Positions 1 through 10,291 of a DNA stretch of 64,000 bases are shown here, piece after piece. The DNA lies in the NCBI RefSeq assembly GCF_002813295.1, contig NZ_PHUE01000001.1, positions 4,526,001 to 4,590,000 of the forward strand. The letters are read 5' to 3'. Each line of letters starts with the position of its first letter. Position 1 is the stretch's first letter. This DNA is from Flavobacterium sp. 5. GTDB taxonomy: Bacteria > Bacteroidota > Bacteroidia > Flavobacteriales > Flavobacteriaceae. The notes under the pieces were generated by a model. That model worked only from the letters and a program-made list of their open reading frames with translations, made no database searches and was not told the DNA's origin. Made by a program: the position numbers and the translations under genes.

Positions 1-122
1 AGAGATAAAAGATTAGTTAATTATTGATTTTGTTTTTAAATGAAATGTTAATAAAATTAAAATTTATTCATATTATTCAGCTGATACGTTTAATAAACAT
101 TCTAAATGATTATATTTTTTTT

Positions 123-797
123 ATGGCTCCAATTATAACTTTCATACATTTAGTATTCGTTGCTTTCCTAACATTATTTCCTCCAGTAAATCCAGTAGGA
201 ACTTCTTTCATAATAGATCCAATGTTAACTCATTTAAGCCGAAAAGAACGACTTGTGGCTGCTAAAAAAATAGCATTATATTGCTTTGTTATATGTGTTA
301 CTTCTGTGATCATTGGTAGTTGGATTTTAAAATTATTTGGGCTTTCATTACCAATAGTTCAAATTGCTGGTGGATTAACAATTTGTAATATGGGATGGAA
401 TTTATTAAATTCGGATAATAGCGCTTCTGAAAATAGTTCTTCAGAAAAAACGATTCAGCCTCAAGATAAATTCTCAAAAATTGAAAACTCATTATTTTAC
501 CCCATGTCTTTTCCGATGATGTGTGGAGCTGGTACGATTTCTGTTTTGCTAACATTGAGTGCATCAACTTCATTCCAAAATATCGAACAATATTTATGGA
601 ATACTAGTGCTCTAATTGTTGGGATTTTTTGTATGACCGTTGTTATTTATATATGTGTTGCCAATACGCATATTCTATTAGAAAAAATAGGTGAAAGAGG
701 AAAACAAATTGTAAATCGTTTAAGTGCCTTTATCGTATTTTGTATTGGTTTGCAAATTTTTTGGGAAGGATTACAAGTACTTCTTTCTTTAAAGTAA
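123..797 (+). CDS. MarC family integral membrane protein
   Basis: About 224 residues with six hydrophobic segments and the MarC/UPF0056 signature near the N-terminus (a LFPPVNPVGTSF-like loop after the first membrane helix). The family sits in the inner membrane; its transport function is poorly defined. The open frame extends upstream to position 24 through a TTG and an ATG at 45, but that extension is a low-complexity AT-rich stretch. I chose the ATG at 123 because family members begin with a short leader directly before the first helix. It stands alone upstream of an efflux operon, about 210 bases away, so co-transcription is uncertain. Family assignment is confident; function is not. Confidence 0.8.
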   Translation: MAPIITFIHLVFVAFLTLFPPVNPVGTSFIIDPMLTHLSRKERLVAAKKIALYCFVICVTSVIIGSWILKLFGLSLPIVQIAGGLTICNMGWNLLNSDNSASENSSSEKTIQPQDKFSKIENSLFYPMSFPMMCGAGTISVLLTLSASTSFQNIEQYLWNTSALIVGIFCMTVVIYICVANTHILLEKIGERGKQIVNRLSAFIVFCIGLQIFWEGLQVLLSLK

Positions 798-954
798 TTT
801 TAAAAATTTAAACCTTTTTATCTTATTGATTAAACCTTTTGGAATTTTGAAAGTCTTATATTTTAGCTAAAACAAGTTTTGGCTAAATATTAATACTTGT
901 ATGTACAAACGTTAAATAAAAATTAACAATTCAACTTTTAACAATTCTAAAACC

Positions 955-962
955 TAAATTTG
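955..962 (+). promoter_or_regulatory. possible -7 element of the RND efflux operon
   Basis: TAAATTTG matches the Bacteroidota TAnnTTTG -7 box and lies about 48 bases before the membrane fusion protein start. The upstream -33 region has only a T-run, not a clear TTTG, so support is partial. Confidence 0.35.
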
Positions 963-1009
963 CTTTTCCTTAACTAAAGGAATTATTTAACTTTATTTAT
1001 ACCCTACTT

Positions 1010-2068
1010 ATGAAAATAAAAAACATTGTCTACATCTTATTATTACTATGTTTTGTTGGATTTATTGGCTATAGAATTACTTCTAATAGTGCGAAAAAAA
1101 ATGATTCAAAAGATAAAGGCGCAAAAGATAAACCAGTGACCGTTACAGGGATAGTAGTTCGTTCTAAAACTTTTGACAATAACTTATCTCTTTCTGGCTC
1201 TATTGAAGCAAATGAGCAGATTGAAATTCACTCAGAAGTTTCAGGAATTGTTGAGGGTATTTATTTTCAAGAAGGTAGCAATGTGACCAAAGGACAAATA
1301 TTATTTAAAGTAAATGATATAGAGTTAAGAGCGCAATTAACTCAAGCTAGTACAAAAGAAGGTTTAGCTGCCGAAAATGAAAGAAGAGCTAAGTTATTAT
1401 TACAAAAGGAAGCAATTAGCCAAGAAGAATATGATATAGCAAGAGCCGATTATAAATCTGCTCAAGCACAAAGTCAGTTGGTAAAGGCTCAAATTTCAAA
1501 AACATCTGTTCGGGCTCCTTTTTCAGGAAAAATAGGATTACGTTCAATTTCTCCAGGAACTTATATTACACCTACAGTTATGGTAGCAAAATTAGTCAAT
1601 ACTGGAAAATTAAAAATTACATTTTCTATTCCCGAAAAATACGCAGCAGAAGTAAAATCAAATTCAGCTATAGATTTTACTGTTTCGGGATCTACTAAAG
1701 TGTACACTGCCAAAATATATGCTATTGAGCCAGAAGTAGAAGTAGCTACACGTACTTTACAAATTAGAGCGATTGCAGATAATATTGATGGAAAACTTTT
1801 CCCTGGAACTTTTGCAGATGTAAAATTACCATTAGATATTATTAATGATGCAATAGTTATTCCATCCGAGTCAATTATACCTGTTCAGAATGGTAAAAAA
1901 GTTTATATCGCCAATATGGGCAAAGCCAAAGAAGTTATGGTAGAAGCTACTACAAGAACCGATTCTTCTATTTTGATTCTTTCAGGATTAAAAGTTGGTG
2001 ATACCTTAATAACTGGAGGTGTAATGTCATTAAAGAATGATGCTCCAATAAAAGTTAATATAAAATAA
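1010..2068 (+). CDS. RND efflux periplasmic adaptor (membrane fusion protein)
   Basis: 352 residues. An N-terminal membrane anchor (residues 7-24, no lipobox) is followed by a biotinyl-lipoyl-like half motif (EANEQIEIHSEVSG at about 66-79), a short alpha-helical hairpin rich in Ala/Gln, the second lipoyl half (VRAPFSGKIGLR at about 166-177), a beta-barrel and a C-terminal membrane-proximal domain. This is the AcrA/MexA layout. The protein should bridge the inner-membrane pump encoded next and the TolC-like channel after it, forming a drug or metabolite efflux complex. It is first in an operon with gaps of about 75 and 65 bases. No local regulator gene is visible, so substrate cannot be inferred. 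Confidence 0.92.
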   Translation: MKIKNIVYILLLLCFVGFIGYRITSNSAKKNDSKDKGAKDKPVTVTGIVVRSKTFDNNLSLSGSIEANEQIEIHSEVSGIVEGIYFQEGSNVTKGQILFKVNDIELRAQLTQASTKEGLAAENERRAKLLLQKEAISQEEYDIARADYKSAQAQSQLVKAQISKTSVRAPFSGKIGLRSISPGTYITPTVMVAKLVNTGKLKITFSIPEKYAAEVKSNSAIDFTVSGSTKVYTAKIYAIEPEVEVATRTLQIRAIADNIDGKLFPGTFADVKLPLDIINDAIVIPSESIIPVQNGKKVYIANMGKAKEVMVEATTRTDSSILILSGLKVGDTLITGGVMSLKNDAPIKVNIK

Positions 2069-2143
2069 GTCACTTTATCTGAAAGGGATAAAGTCAAAAG
2101 TTTAAAAAATATAAAATCTAAACTCTAAAATTATAAATCTCAT

Positions 2144-5100
2144 ATGAGTTTATCAACTACAAGTATAAGAAGACCCGTTTTAACCATAGTATTAAATCTT
2201 TTAATTATATTATTTGGTTTTCTAGGTTTTACCTTTTTGGGTGTTCGCGAATTCCCTTCAATTGACCCTGCTCAAGTTTCTATTAGAACCAATTATACAG
2301 GAGCCAATTCTGATATTATCGAATCACAAATTACTGAACCACTAGAAAAAGCTGTAAACGCTATTGACGGAATTCGAAATATTACCTCTTCTAGTAATCA
2401 AGGGAGTAGTAATATTACAATAGAATTTAATTTAGATAAAGATCTTGAAAGTGCAGCCAATGATGTTCGAGATAAAGTTTCTCAAGCAGTTCGAAGTTTA
2501 CCTCAAGATATTGATGCTCCACCAGTTGTTTCCAAAGCAGATGCTGATAGTGAGTCAATTATTTCAATGACTGTGCAAAGTGATTCGCGAAGTTCTTTAG
2601 AATTAAGTGATTATGCCGAAAATGTAATTTCGCAACGATTAGAAACTATTCCTGGAGTAAGTGGTGTTCAAATTTGGGGACAAAAACGATATGCGATGCG
2701 TTTATGGATTGATCCTGCAAAACTTAGTGCTTATAACTGTACAGTATCTGATGTTCGTACAGCTTTAAATGCTCAGAATGTGGAATTACCATCAGGAAAA
2801 TTGACTGGAAATAATACCGAACTTACTGTAAAAACTATTGGGAATTTATCAAAACCAGAAGAGTTTAATAACATTATCATTCGGACTGATGGAGACAAAA
2901 TTGTTCGTCTTAGTGATGTAGGAAGAGCTAGTTTAGGACCTGAAGTTATCGAAACTCAATTGACACAATCTGGACTCCCTATGATTGGTTTAGCTATTGT
3001 TCCAATGCCAGGAGCTAATTATTTAGATATTTCAAAAGAATTTTATAAAAAATATGACGCATTAAAAAAGGATTTACCGAAAGATATTAAACTAAATATT
3101 GCTTTAGATAATACCATTTTTGTAAAAAAATCAGTGCTTGAAGTGGCTGAAACTTTGGGAATTTCGATTCTTTTGGTTATCATTATTATTTATTTATTTT
3201 TTAGAGACTGGGCTATAGCTTTTAGACCTTTAATTGATATTCCAGTTTCTTTAATTGCTACTTTTTTTATTATGTGGCTTTTCGGATTTTCGATAAACGT
3301 ATTGACCTTATTAGCAATTGTTTTGGCTACTGGTTTGGTTGTAGATGATGGAATTGTAGTTACCGAAAATATTTTCAAAAAAGTTGAGGAAGGAATGTCT
3401 CCTATTGAAGCAGCTATCAAAGGTTCTAATGAAATTTTCTATGCTGTAATTTCAATCTCAGTAACGTTAGCAGCAGTGTTTTTACCTGTAATTTTCTTGG
3501 AAGGTTTCGTAGGGCGCCTTTTTCGAGAGTTTGGAGTTGTGATTGGTGCTGCAGTATTAATTTCGGCTTTTGTATCATTGACTTTGACACCTATGTTGAA
3601 TGCATATTTAATGAAAGGTGGTGAACAAAAAAAATCAAAATTCTACGTTAGAACCGAACCGTTTTTCGAAAAATTAAATAGCGGTTATGCAGATTCTTTA
3701 CAACGATTCATGAATAAAAAATGGGTTAGTTTTCCAATTTTAATTGCTTGTTTTGGGTTGATTTATTTATTTTTTACAATACTTCCAAAAGAAACTGCGC
3801 CTTATGACGACCGTAGTTCTGTAACTATGCGTATGACAACTCCTGAGGGATCGTCTTATGAATATACGGATCGCTTTATGCAAGAAATCTCTAAGTTGGT
3901 AGATGATTCTATTCCTGAGAGAAAAGTAAGTTTAGTTGTTACTGCTCCTGGTTTTGGATCATCTGCTGCTAACACTGGATTTATCCGACTTTCATTAACA
4001 GAACCTGATGAAAGAAAAAAATCTCAAAAAGATATTGCAGACGAACTATCTAAATGGACAACAAAATATCCAGATGCTAAAATATCAGTCATGCAGCAAC
4101 CTACAATTGCTGTAAACCGACGTGGAGGTTTACCAATTCAATATATCATTCAAGCTCCAACTTTTGAGAAATTAAGAGAAAAAATTCCTATTTTTATGGA
4201 TGAAGTAGGCAAAAGTGATGTTTTCTCTGTTACCGATGTCAATTTAAAATTTAATAAACCGGAAATCAATGTCAGTATTGATCGAGCAAAAGCCGAGAGT
4301 TTAGGGATTTCTATTATTGATATTGCTCAAACCTTGCAACTTTCATTAAGTGGACAGCGTTTTGGTTATTTTATTAAAAATGGAAAGCAATACCAAGTTA
4401 TTGGGCAATTTGATCAAAAAGACCGTTCTAAACCTTTGGATTTAACTTCGATGTTTGTTAAAAACGACAAAGGAGAATTGATTCAGATGGATAATGTTGT
4501 TAATGTGGAAGAACAAAGTAATCCTCCACAATTGTTTCATAATAATAGATACATGTCGGCAACTGTTTCTGCTGGTTTAGCTCCTGGTAAAAGTATCAGT
4601 GATGGTATTAGCGCAATGGATGAAATTAAAACTAAAGTTTTGGATGACAGTTTTACTACTGATTTAAGTGGTGAATCTCGTGACTTTGTCGAAAGTAGCT
4701 CTAATACATCTTTTGCATTTGGATTAGCATTATTATTAATATTTTTGATTCTTGCAGCTCAGTTTGAGAGTTTTATTGATCCATTTATTATCATACTTAC
4801 GGTACCCATGGCAGTTGCGGGAGCTTTGTTTTCTCTTTGGTTGTTCAATCAAACTTGGAATATTTTTAGCCAGATTGGAACCGTAATGCTTATTGGTTTA
4901 GTAACCAAAAATGGAATTTTGATTGTAGAATTTGCTAATCAGTTACGAGAACAAGGAAAACCAAAATACGAAGCTATTATGGAAGCTTCGGAAGCTCGTT
5001 TGCGCCCAATTTTGATGACAAGTTTGGCAATTGCGTTGGGAGCTTTACCTATTGCAATGTCTCTGGGGGCTGCTTCTACTAGTAGAATTGGAATGGGAGT

Positions 5101-5242
5101 TGTAATTGTAGGAGGAACCATTTTCTCTTTAGCATTAACCCTTTTTGTAATTCCTGCGATTTATTTAATGTGGTCTAAAGCTAGGAAACATTATCCTGAA
5201 TTTGATCATATCGAAGAATATGAAAGTGATAGTAAATCATAG
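2144..5242 (+). CDS. RND efflux pump, HAE1/AcrB-like permease
   Basis: 1032 residues, the usual length for an AcrB/MexB-type resistance-nodulation-division pump. The N-terminus has the standard helix (IRRPVLTIVLNLL). The proton-relay acidic pair in TM4 is present as D401-D402 in GLVVDDGIVVTEN. A second hydrophobic block at about 860-1010 carries the repeated LIGLVTKNGILIVEFAN and LRPILMTS motifs. It should be a trimeric inner-membrane proton antiporter exporting hydrophobic compounds. It lies between the adaptor and the outer-membrane factor genes. Sequence alone does not distinguish drug, bile or lipid substrates. Confidence 0.95.
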   Translation: MSLSTTSIRRPVLTIVLNLLIILFGFLGFTFLGVREFPSIDPAQVSIRTNYTGANSDIIESQITEPLEKAVNAIDGIRNITSSSNQGSSNITIEFNLDKDLESAANDVRDKVSQAVRSLPQDIDAPPVVSKADADSESIISMTVQSDSRSSLELSDYAENVISQRLETIPGVSGVQIWGQKRYAMRLWIDPAKLSAYNCTVSDVRTALNAQNVELPSGKLTGNNTELTVKTIGNLSKPEEFNNIIIRTDGDKIVRLSDVGRASLGPEVIETQLTQSGLPMIGLAIVPMPGANYLDISKEFYKKYDALKKDLPKDIKLNIALDNTIFVKKSVLEVAETLGISILLVIIIIYLFFRDWAIAFRPLIDIPVSLIATFFIMWLFGFSINVLTLLAIVLATGLVVDDGIVVTENIFKKVEEGMSPIEAAIKGSNEIFYAVISISVTLAAVFLPVIFLEGFVGRLFREFGVVIGAAVLISAFVSLTLTPMLNAYLMKGGEQKKSKFYVRTEPFFEKLNSGYADSLQRFMNKKWVSFPILIACFGLIYLFFTILPKETAPYDDRSSVTMRMTTPEGSSYEYTDRFMQEISKLVDDSIPERKVSLVVTAPGFGSSAANTGFIRLSLTEPDERKKSQKDIADELSKWTTKYPDAKISVMQQPTIAVNRRGGLPIQYIIQAPTFEKLREKIPIFMDEVGKSDVFSVTDVNLKFNKPEINVSIDRAKAESLGISIIDIAQTLQLSLSGQRFGYFIKNGKQYQVIGQFDQKDRSKPLDLTSMFVKNDKGELIQMDNVVNVEEQSNPPQLFHNNRYMSATVSAGLAPGKSISDGISAMDEIKTKVLDDSFTTDLSGESRDFVESSSNTSFAFGLALLLIFLILAAQFESFIDPFIIILTVPMAVAGALFSLWLFNQTWNIFSQIGTVMLIGLVTKNGILIVEFANQLREQGKPKYEAIMEASEARLRPILMTSLAIALGALPIAMSLGAASTSRIGMGVVIVGGTIFSLALTLFVIPAIYLMWSKARKHYPEFDHIEEYESDSKS

Positions 5243-5307
5243 ATTTTAAATTTTGAAATAAAAAATATAAGTGGTGATAAAAATATCACGACCAATAATT
5301 CATTCAC

Positions 5308-6618
5308 ATGAAAACTAAAAACGTATTAAAAAGTCTAGTACTATTTTTGTTTTGTATAGCAAGAGCAAACGCTCAGGAAGTGTTAAGCCTTGAAGATGCA
5401 ATTAAAATAGCTTTAGAAAATAATTTTGAAATAAAAATTTCAAAAAACAATTTAAAAATTAGCGAAACCAACGCAACTATTGGGAATGCTGGTATGCTAC
5501 CTTCTGCTACTGCCTCTGTTACTGATGCGAATAGTATTATGAACTCATCTCAAACACGTCAGGATGGTACAACGACTTCATTAGATAATGCTAAAAATAA
5601 TAGTCTAAATTATGGTGTAAATCTAAATTGGACCATTTTTGATGGAATGAAAATGTTTGCCAAATATGATCAGTTAAAGGAATTTCAAAATATGAGTGAT
5701 GCTCAAATGAAATTAACGATTATTAATAAAGTGAGCAGTGTTAATTCGGTTTATTTTGATTTGATACAGGAACAACAGAAATTATCTGATTTGGATTCAA
5801 CAATTGTCATTTCTCAAAAAAGGCTGGAATTTATTAAAAACCGTTATACAATTGGTAAAAATTCTAAACTCGATGTCCTAAATGCTCAAGTTGATTTGAA
5901 TACTGATCTTGGGAATTTGGTAAAGGAAAAACAAGCTTATGCTAACGCGAAAACTCTTTTGAACCAAATATTAGCCAGAGATTTGAAAACGGATTTTAAA
6001 GTCACAAATGGAATTCATGTAGATCGTAAATTGCAGCTTGATGAATTAATGACGCTTGCTGAAAAGCAAAATCCAGAATTAGTAATGCAAATTATAAATA
6101 ATAAAATAGCTGAATTAGATTTGAAGCAAATCAAAGGAGAGCGTTATCCTACTGTTGCATTAAATACAGGTTATAATTTTAGTGATTCAAAGTCGAGTCT
6201 CGGTTTTACAAGTAAATCTTCGTCTCATGGTTTGAATTATGGTTTTTCGGCTTCTTTGAATTTATTTGATGGAAATGCTCAAAACAGAAATGAAAAAATT
6301 GCTAAAATGCAAATTGACAATTCTAAACTGGCAATTGATCAACAATTAATTCAGTTGAGAAGTAATTTGACTGTTGCTTTTCAAGTGTATTTAACTAATT
6401 TGGATTTGATTGATTTAGAGGAAAATAATACGGCTATTGCAAAACAAAACATTGAGATTACGGCTGAAAAATTTAAAATAGGAACTATTACTTCTGTTGA
6501 GTTTAGAGCAGCACAATTGAATTTTATTAATTCAAAAATTCGTTTGACAAGCGCACAGTTTCAAGCTAAATTATCCGAAATAACATTGAGAGAATTAGCA
6601 GGTAATCTTAATTTTTAA
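5308..6618 (+). CDS. TolC family outer-membrane efflux protein
   Basis: 436 residues. A signal peptide (residues 1-22, ending ANAQ) precedes two repeats of the outer-membrane efflux domain: long Gln/Asn/Leu-rich helices plus short beta segments, with NLNWTIFDGMKMF and SASLNLFDGNAQN marking the two structural repeats. The end EITLRELAGNLNF is typical of Bacteroidota TolC proteins. It provides the outer-membrane duct for the RND pump encoded upstream. It is the third gene of the efflux operon and is followed after 23 bases by a bestrophin-like gene probably on the same transcript. Confidence 0.93.
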   Translation: MKTKNVLKSLVLFLFCIARANAQEVLSLEDAIKIALENNFEIKISKNNLKISETNATIGNAGMLPSATASVTDANSIMNSSQTRQDGTTTSLDNAKNNSLNYGVNLNWTIFDGMKMFAKYDQLKEFQNMSDAQMKLTIINKVSSVNSVYFDLIQEQQKLSDLDSTIVISQKRLEFIKNRYTIGKNSKLDVLNAQVDLNTDLGNLVKEKQAYANAKTLLNQILARDLKTDFKVTNGIHVDRKLQLDELMTLAEKQNPELVMQIINNKIAELDLKQIKGERYPTVALNTGYNFSDSKSSLGFTSKSSSHGLNYGFSASLNLFDGNAQNRNEKIAKMQIDNSKLAIDQQLIQLRSNLTVAFQVYLTNLDLIDLEENNTAIAKQNIEITAEKFKIGTITSVEFRAAQLNFINSKIRLTSAQFQAKLSEITLRELAGNLNF

Positions 6619-6641
6619 TTATTTTTGATTAAAAAATCTGA

Positions 6642-7505
6642 ATGATATCATACAATCCCAAAATTTGGCTTTCCTACATCTTTCGTTTGCATAAATCAGA
6701 TACCTTTAGATATCTCTTCCCTTTTGTGCTTCTAGTGGCAATTTATTCTGGTGTTGTAGCTTATTTAGAGATCGAATATTTCAAATTGAAAGAAACTAGT
6801 CATATTAAAAATCTTTCGGTAATTCATACTACATTAGGTTTTGTAATTTCATTATTATTAGCCTATAGAATCAATTCAGCCTATGATCGTTGGTGGGAAG
6901 GCCGCAAATTATGGGGTGCTTTGGTTAATAATAGTCGTAATCTAGCCATCAAACTGTCTGTTATATTAAAAGACGAGAAGGATTTGGTTTATTTTCGAAA
7001 ATTAATTCCAAGTTATGCTTCAATTTTAAATAAGCATTTGAAAGACGAGGAAACAAGCATGCAATTGTTTGAACATGTTGATTTGAATTTAGATCATCAC
7101 AAACATAGACCTAATCAAATAGCTAAAATGCTATTCCAAAAAATTAATGATTTGTATGTTATTCATAAAATATCTGGAGATCAATTGATTATTTTGAATA
7201 GTGAAATACAATCATTTACTGATATTTGTGGAGCTTGTGAACGTATTAAAAATACTCCTATCCCCTATTCATACAGTACTTTTATTAAAAAATTCATATT
7301 CATTTTTGTTTTAACATTACCCTATGCCTATACTTTTACTTTAGGCTACTACGTAATTCCTGTAGTATCTTTTATTTTTTACGTATTAGCCAGTATCGAG
7401 TTAATTTCAGAAGAAATTGAAGAACCATTTGGTTACGATGACAACGATTTACCACTAACAAAAATTACTCAAAATATAAAAAGACATATAGAAGAAATTT
7501 TATAA
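6642..7505 (+). CDS. bestrophin-like (RFP-TM) chloride channel family protein
   Basis: 287 residues. Shows the bestrophin/UPF0187 hallmark after the second membrane helix: RINSAYDRWWEGRKLWGAL, with two N-terminal and two C-terminal membrane segments, and the conserved acidic end (EEPFGYDDNDLPL). Bacterial homologues form pentameric ion channels in the inner membrane, usually cation-selective or of unknown selectivity. It begins 23 bases after tolC, so it may be the last gene of the efflux operon; any functional link with efflux is inference. Confidence 0.88.
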   Translation: MISYNPKIWLSYIFRLHKSDTFRYLFPFVLLVAIYSGVVAYLEIEYFKLKETSHIKNLSVIHTTLGFVISLLLAYRINSAYDRWWEGRKLWGALVNNSRNLAIKLSVILKDEKDLVYFRKLIPSYASILNKHLKDEETSMQLFEHVDLNLDHHKHRPNQIAKMLFQKINDLYVIHKISGDQLIILNSEIQSFTDICGACERIKNTPIPYSYSTFIKKFIFIFVLTLPYAYTFTLGYYVIPVVSFIFYVLASIELISEEIEEPFGYDDNDLPLTKITQNIKRHIEEIL

Positions 7506-7592
7506 TAGTAATACACTAATTTTTCATATTTGTTTAGAAGCAGCAAGATTTAGCAATTTTGGTTATATCTATACTACTCTTTACGCTAGATC

Positions 7593-7620
7593 TTTGCTTT
7601 TTTGTTAGTAAAAAAGCAAA
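7593..7620. terminator. perfect hairpin after the efflux/bestrophin operon
   Basis: TTTGCTTTTTT (7593-7603) pairs perfectly with AAAAAAGCAAA (7610-7620) around a 6-base loop. It is the only strong hairpin between the bestrophin gene and pheT. Its T-run is inside the stem, so terminator activity is moderately supported. Confidence 0.5.
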
Positions 7621-7747
7621 TGACAATGTTTTGATTAAAGTTGGTTTTGTTGTATAGTATTGATTTTTAGTAATTTAGAAATTAAATTAGATTTAGATTT
7701 CAAAACAAAATTTGTTGGTATAGTTTGAAATTTTGCGACAAACTAAC

Positions 7748-7778
7748 TTTGACTCTCAAGAAACATTGATTATATTTG
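7748..7778 (+). promoter_or_regulatory. pheT promoter of the Bacteroidota type
   Basis: TTTG at 7748-7751 and TATATTTG at 7771-7778 are separated by exactly 19 bases, matching the Flavobacterium consensus TTTG-N17-23-TAnnTTTG. The -7 box lies about 20 bases before the pheT start, so the leader would be very short. Confidence 0.75.
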
Positions 7779-7799
7779 CAATCTTGAAAAAAACGTAAA

Positions 7800-10220
7800 A
7801 TGAAAATATCTTATAACTGGCTAAAACAGTTCATTAAAATAGATTGGAAATCAGAAGAAACATCAGCATTACTTACCGATTTAGGGCTCGAAGTAGAAAT
7901 TGTTGAAAAATACCAATCCATCAAAGGAGGATTAGAAGGTATTGTAGTAGGACATGTATTGACTTGTATACCACATCCTGACGCTGATCGTCTAAAAATT
8001 ACTACTGTTGATCTTGGAGACGGTATTCCATTACAAATTGTTTGCGGTGCTAGTAATGTTGATGCTGGACAAAAAGTGCCAGTAGCAACCATTGGAACTG
8101 TTTTATATGATAAAGAAGGAAATTCATTTACCATAAAAAAAGGAAAAATTCGAGGACAGGAAAGCCACGGAATGATTTGCGCTGAAGATGAATTAGGTCT
8201 TGGAGAAGGTCATGACGGAATTATGGTTTTGGATGCATCTGTTCCTGCTGGAACATTAGGTTCAACTGTTTTCAAAATTGAAAACGACGAAGTTTTCGAG
8301 ATTGGTTTAACGCCAAATCGCGCGGATGCTATGAGTCATTTAGGAACTGCCCGTGATTTAAGAGCTGGTTTGATTCAAACTGGAATTAATGTAGAATTAA
8401 TTACTCCATCAGTAAGTAATTTTAGAGTTGATAAAAGAACTTTGAAAATAGATGTTGATGTAAAAGATATTCAACTTGCTCCAAGATATTGTGGAGTAAC
8501 TATTTCTGGAATTTCTGTAAAAGAATCACCGGAATGGTTAAAAAACAGATTAAAAGCAATTGGTATTAATCCAAAAAATAATATTGTTGATGTTACTAAT
8601 TATGTATTGCATGATTTAGGTCAACCGCTTCATGCCTTTGACGCAGCAATGATCAATGGTAAAGTTATTGTACAGACACTTCCTGCTGGAACAAAGTTTA
8701 CCACTTTGGATGATATCGAAAGAACTTTGCATGAAGAAGATTTAATGATTTGTGATGAAAAAGGACCATTATGTATTGCTGGTGTTTTTGGAGGTAAAAA
8801 ATCAGGAGTATCAGATAGGACTACTTCTATTTTCTTAGAAAGTGCTTATTTTAACCCAGTTAGTATACGTAAATCTGCCAAAAGACACCAATTGAACACA
8901 GATGCTTCTTTTAGGTTTGAAAGAGGAATTGATCCAACAATTACTGAGTATGCTTTAAAAAGAGCTGCTTTGTTGATACAAGAAGTAGCAGGCGGAGAAA
9001 TTACATCTGATATTGTAGATATCTATCAAAAGAAAATTGAAGATTTTCCTGTGTTTTTGAATTTTGAGAATGTTTCCAGAATTATTGGTCAGGAATTGCC
9101 AAAAGATACTATCAAACAAATTTTGGCTTCTTTAGAAATAAAAGTCAATAGTGTTTCTGATGCTGGTTTAGGATTAACCATTCCTGCTTACCGTGTAGAT
9201 GTACAAAGAGAAATAGATGTTATCGAGGAAATTTTGAGAGTGTATGGATATAATAATATAGTATTCTCTAAAAAGTTGAATGCAACAGTATCTAATTCTC
9301 CTAGAAACGAAGATTATAAAATACAAAATACGGTTGCAAGCCAATTAAATTCTCAAGGTTTTAATGAAATGATGGCCAATTCATTGACTACAGCTTCGTA
9401 TGTACAGCTTTCAGAGACTTTAAAAGAAGATTATAATGTAACCATGTTAAATCCTTTAAGCAGTGATTTGGCAACGATGCGTCAGTCTTTACTATTTTCT
9501 GGATTGGAAGCTATATCGTATAATATTAATCGAAGAAATTCAGATTTAAAATTATTTGAATTCGGGAAATCATACCACAAATTTCTTGCAGGATATGAAG
9601 AAATTAAGCATTTAACATTATTTCAAACAGGAAATAGAAACCAAGAGAGCTGGACAAATACTCAAAAACCTTCTGATTTCTTTTTGTTTAAAGGATATGT
9701 TGAAGCTATACTTTCGAGATTGGGGATTTCTAATGCTAAAAGTTTACCCGTTTCTTCAGATGTATTCTTAGAAGGTATTGCATTAGGAATAGGAAGTGAA
9801 ATTTTAGTTGAATTTGGAGTTGTTAAAAAATCGGTACTTAAGCATTTCGGAATTAAGCAAGAAGTTTTATATGCTGATTTTAATTGGGCAACGGTTTTAA
9901 AATTAATGTCTAGTAAAATTAAGTATACAGAAATACCTAAATATCCAGAAGTTCGTAGAGATTTGGCTTTATTAGTAGATCAAAATGTAACGTATGATTC
10001 TATTTATGCACTAGCCAAACAAACTGAAAAGGCGTTGCTGAAAAATGTCAATTTGTTTGATGTATATGAAGGTCAAAATTTACCAGAAGGTAAAAAATCA
10101 TACGCATTAAGTTTTATTATTCAAGACACTACCAAAACACTTGAAGATGCTCAGATTGATAAAATTATGAGCAAGTTGCAAAAGAATTTTGAAACCGAAC
10201 TTGGAGCAAGTTTGAGATAA
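7800..10220 (+). CDS. pheT: phenylalanine--tRNA ligase beta subunit
   Basis: 806 residues, the standard length. The domains follow the bacterial order: an EMAP/tRNA-binding OB fold (about 40-150, with GHVLTCIPHPDADRLKI and the VCGASNV motif), B3/B4 editing domain (about 210-395, with DVTNYVLHDLGQPLHAFD), B5 domain, a catalytic-like core, and a C-terminal anticodon-binding FDX-ACB domain (about 715-806, with YPEVRRDLALLVD). It forms the alpha2beta2 enzyme charging tRNA-Phe. The alpha subunit pheS is not in the window, as is common in Bacteroidota. A good promoter precedes it and a strong hairpin follows. Confidence 0.97.
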   Translation: MKISYNWLKQFIKIDWKSEETSALLTDLGLEVEIVEKYQSIKGGLEGIVVGHVLTCIPHPDADRLKITTVDLGDGIPLQIVCGASNVDAGQKVPVATIGTVLYDKEGNSFTIKKGKIRGQESHGMICAEDELGLGEGHDGIMVLDASVPAGTLGSTVFKIENDEVFEIGLTPNRADAMSHLGTARDLRAGLIQTGINVELITPSVSNFRVDKRTLKIDVDVKDIQLAPRYCGVTISGISVKESPEWLKNRLKAIGINPKNNIVDVTNYVLHDLGQPLHAFDAAMINGKVIVQTLPAGTKFTTLDDIERTLHEEDLMICDEKGPLCIAGVFGGKKSGVSDRTTSIFLESAYFNPVSIRKSAKRHQLNTDASFRFERGIDPTITEYALKRAALLIQEVAGGEITSDIVDIYQKKIEDFPVFLNFENVSRIIGQELPKDTIKQILASLEIKVNSVSDAGLGLTIPAYRVDVQREIDVIEEILRVYGYNNIVFSKKLNATVSNSPRNEDYKIQNTVASQLNSQGFNEMMANSLTTASYVQLSETLKEDYNVTMLNPLSSDLATMRQSLLFSGLEAISYNINRRNSDLKLFEFGKSYHKFLAGYEEIKHLTLFQTGNRNQESWTNTQKPSDFFLFKGYVEAILSRLGISNAKSLPVSSDVFLEGIALGIGSEILVEFGVVKKSVLKHFGIKQEVLYADFNWATVLKLMSSKIKYTEIPKYPEVRRDLALLVDQNVTYDSIYALAKQTEKALLKNVNLFDVYEGQNLPEGKKSYALSFIIQDTTKTLEDAQIDKIMSKLQKNFETELGASLR

Positions 10221-10234
10221 TATAATTTTAGTTT

Positions 10235-10270
10235 AAAAAAAATCCAAAATCATTGATTTTGGATTTTTTT
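10235..10270. terminator. bidirectional terminator between pheT and the fasciclin gene
   Basis: AATCCAAAATCA and TGATTTTGGATT form a tight hairpin with A-run before and T-run after it. It sits between convergent genes (pheT ends 10220, the opposite-strand gene ends 10292) and can serve both. Confidence 0.85.
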
Positions 10271-10291
10271 GTTTGGTAGGTTTTGTTTGAT

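Noticed and set aside
24..122. Upstream extension of the MarC gene from a TTG at 24
   Set aside because: Low-complexity Ile/Leu-rich sequence; the family start fits the ATG at 123.
7811..8134. 107-codon minus-strand frame inside pheT
   Set aside because: Antisense to the conserved tRNA-binding domain of pheT; no family features.
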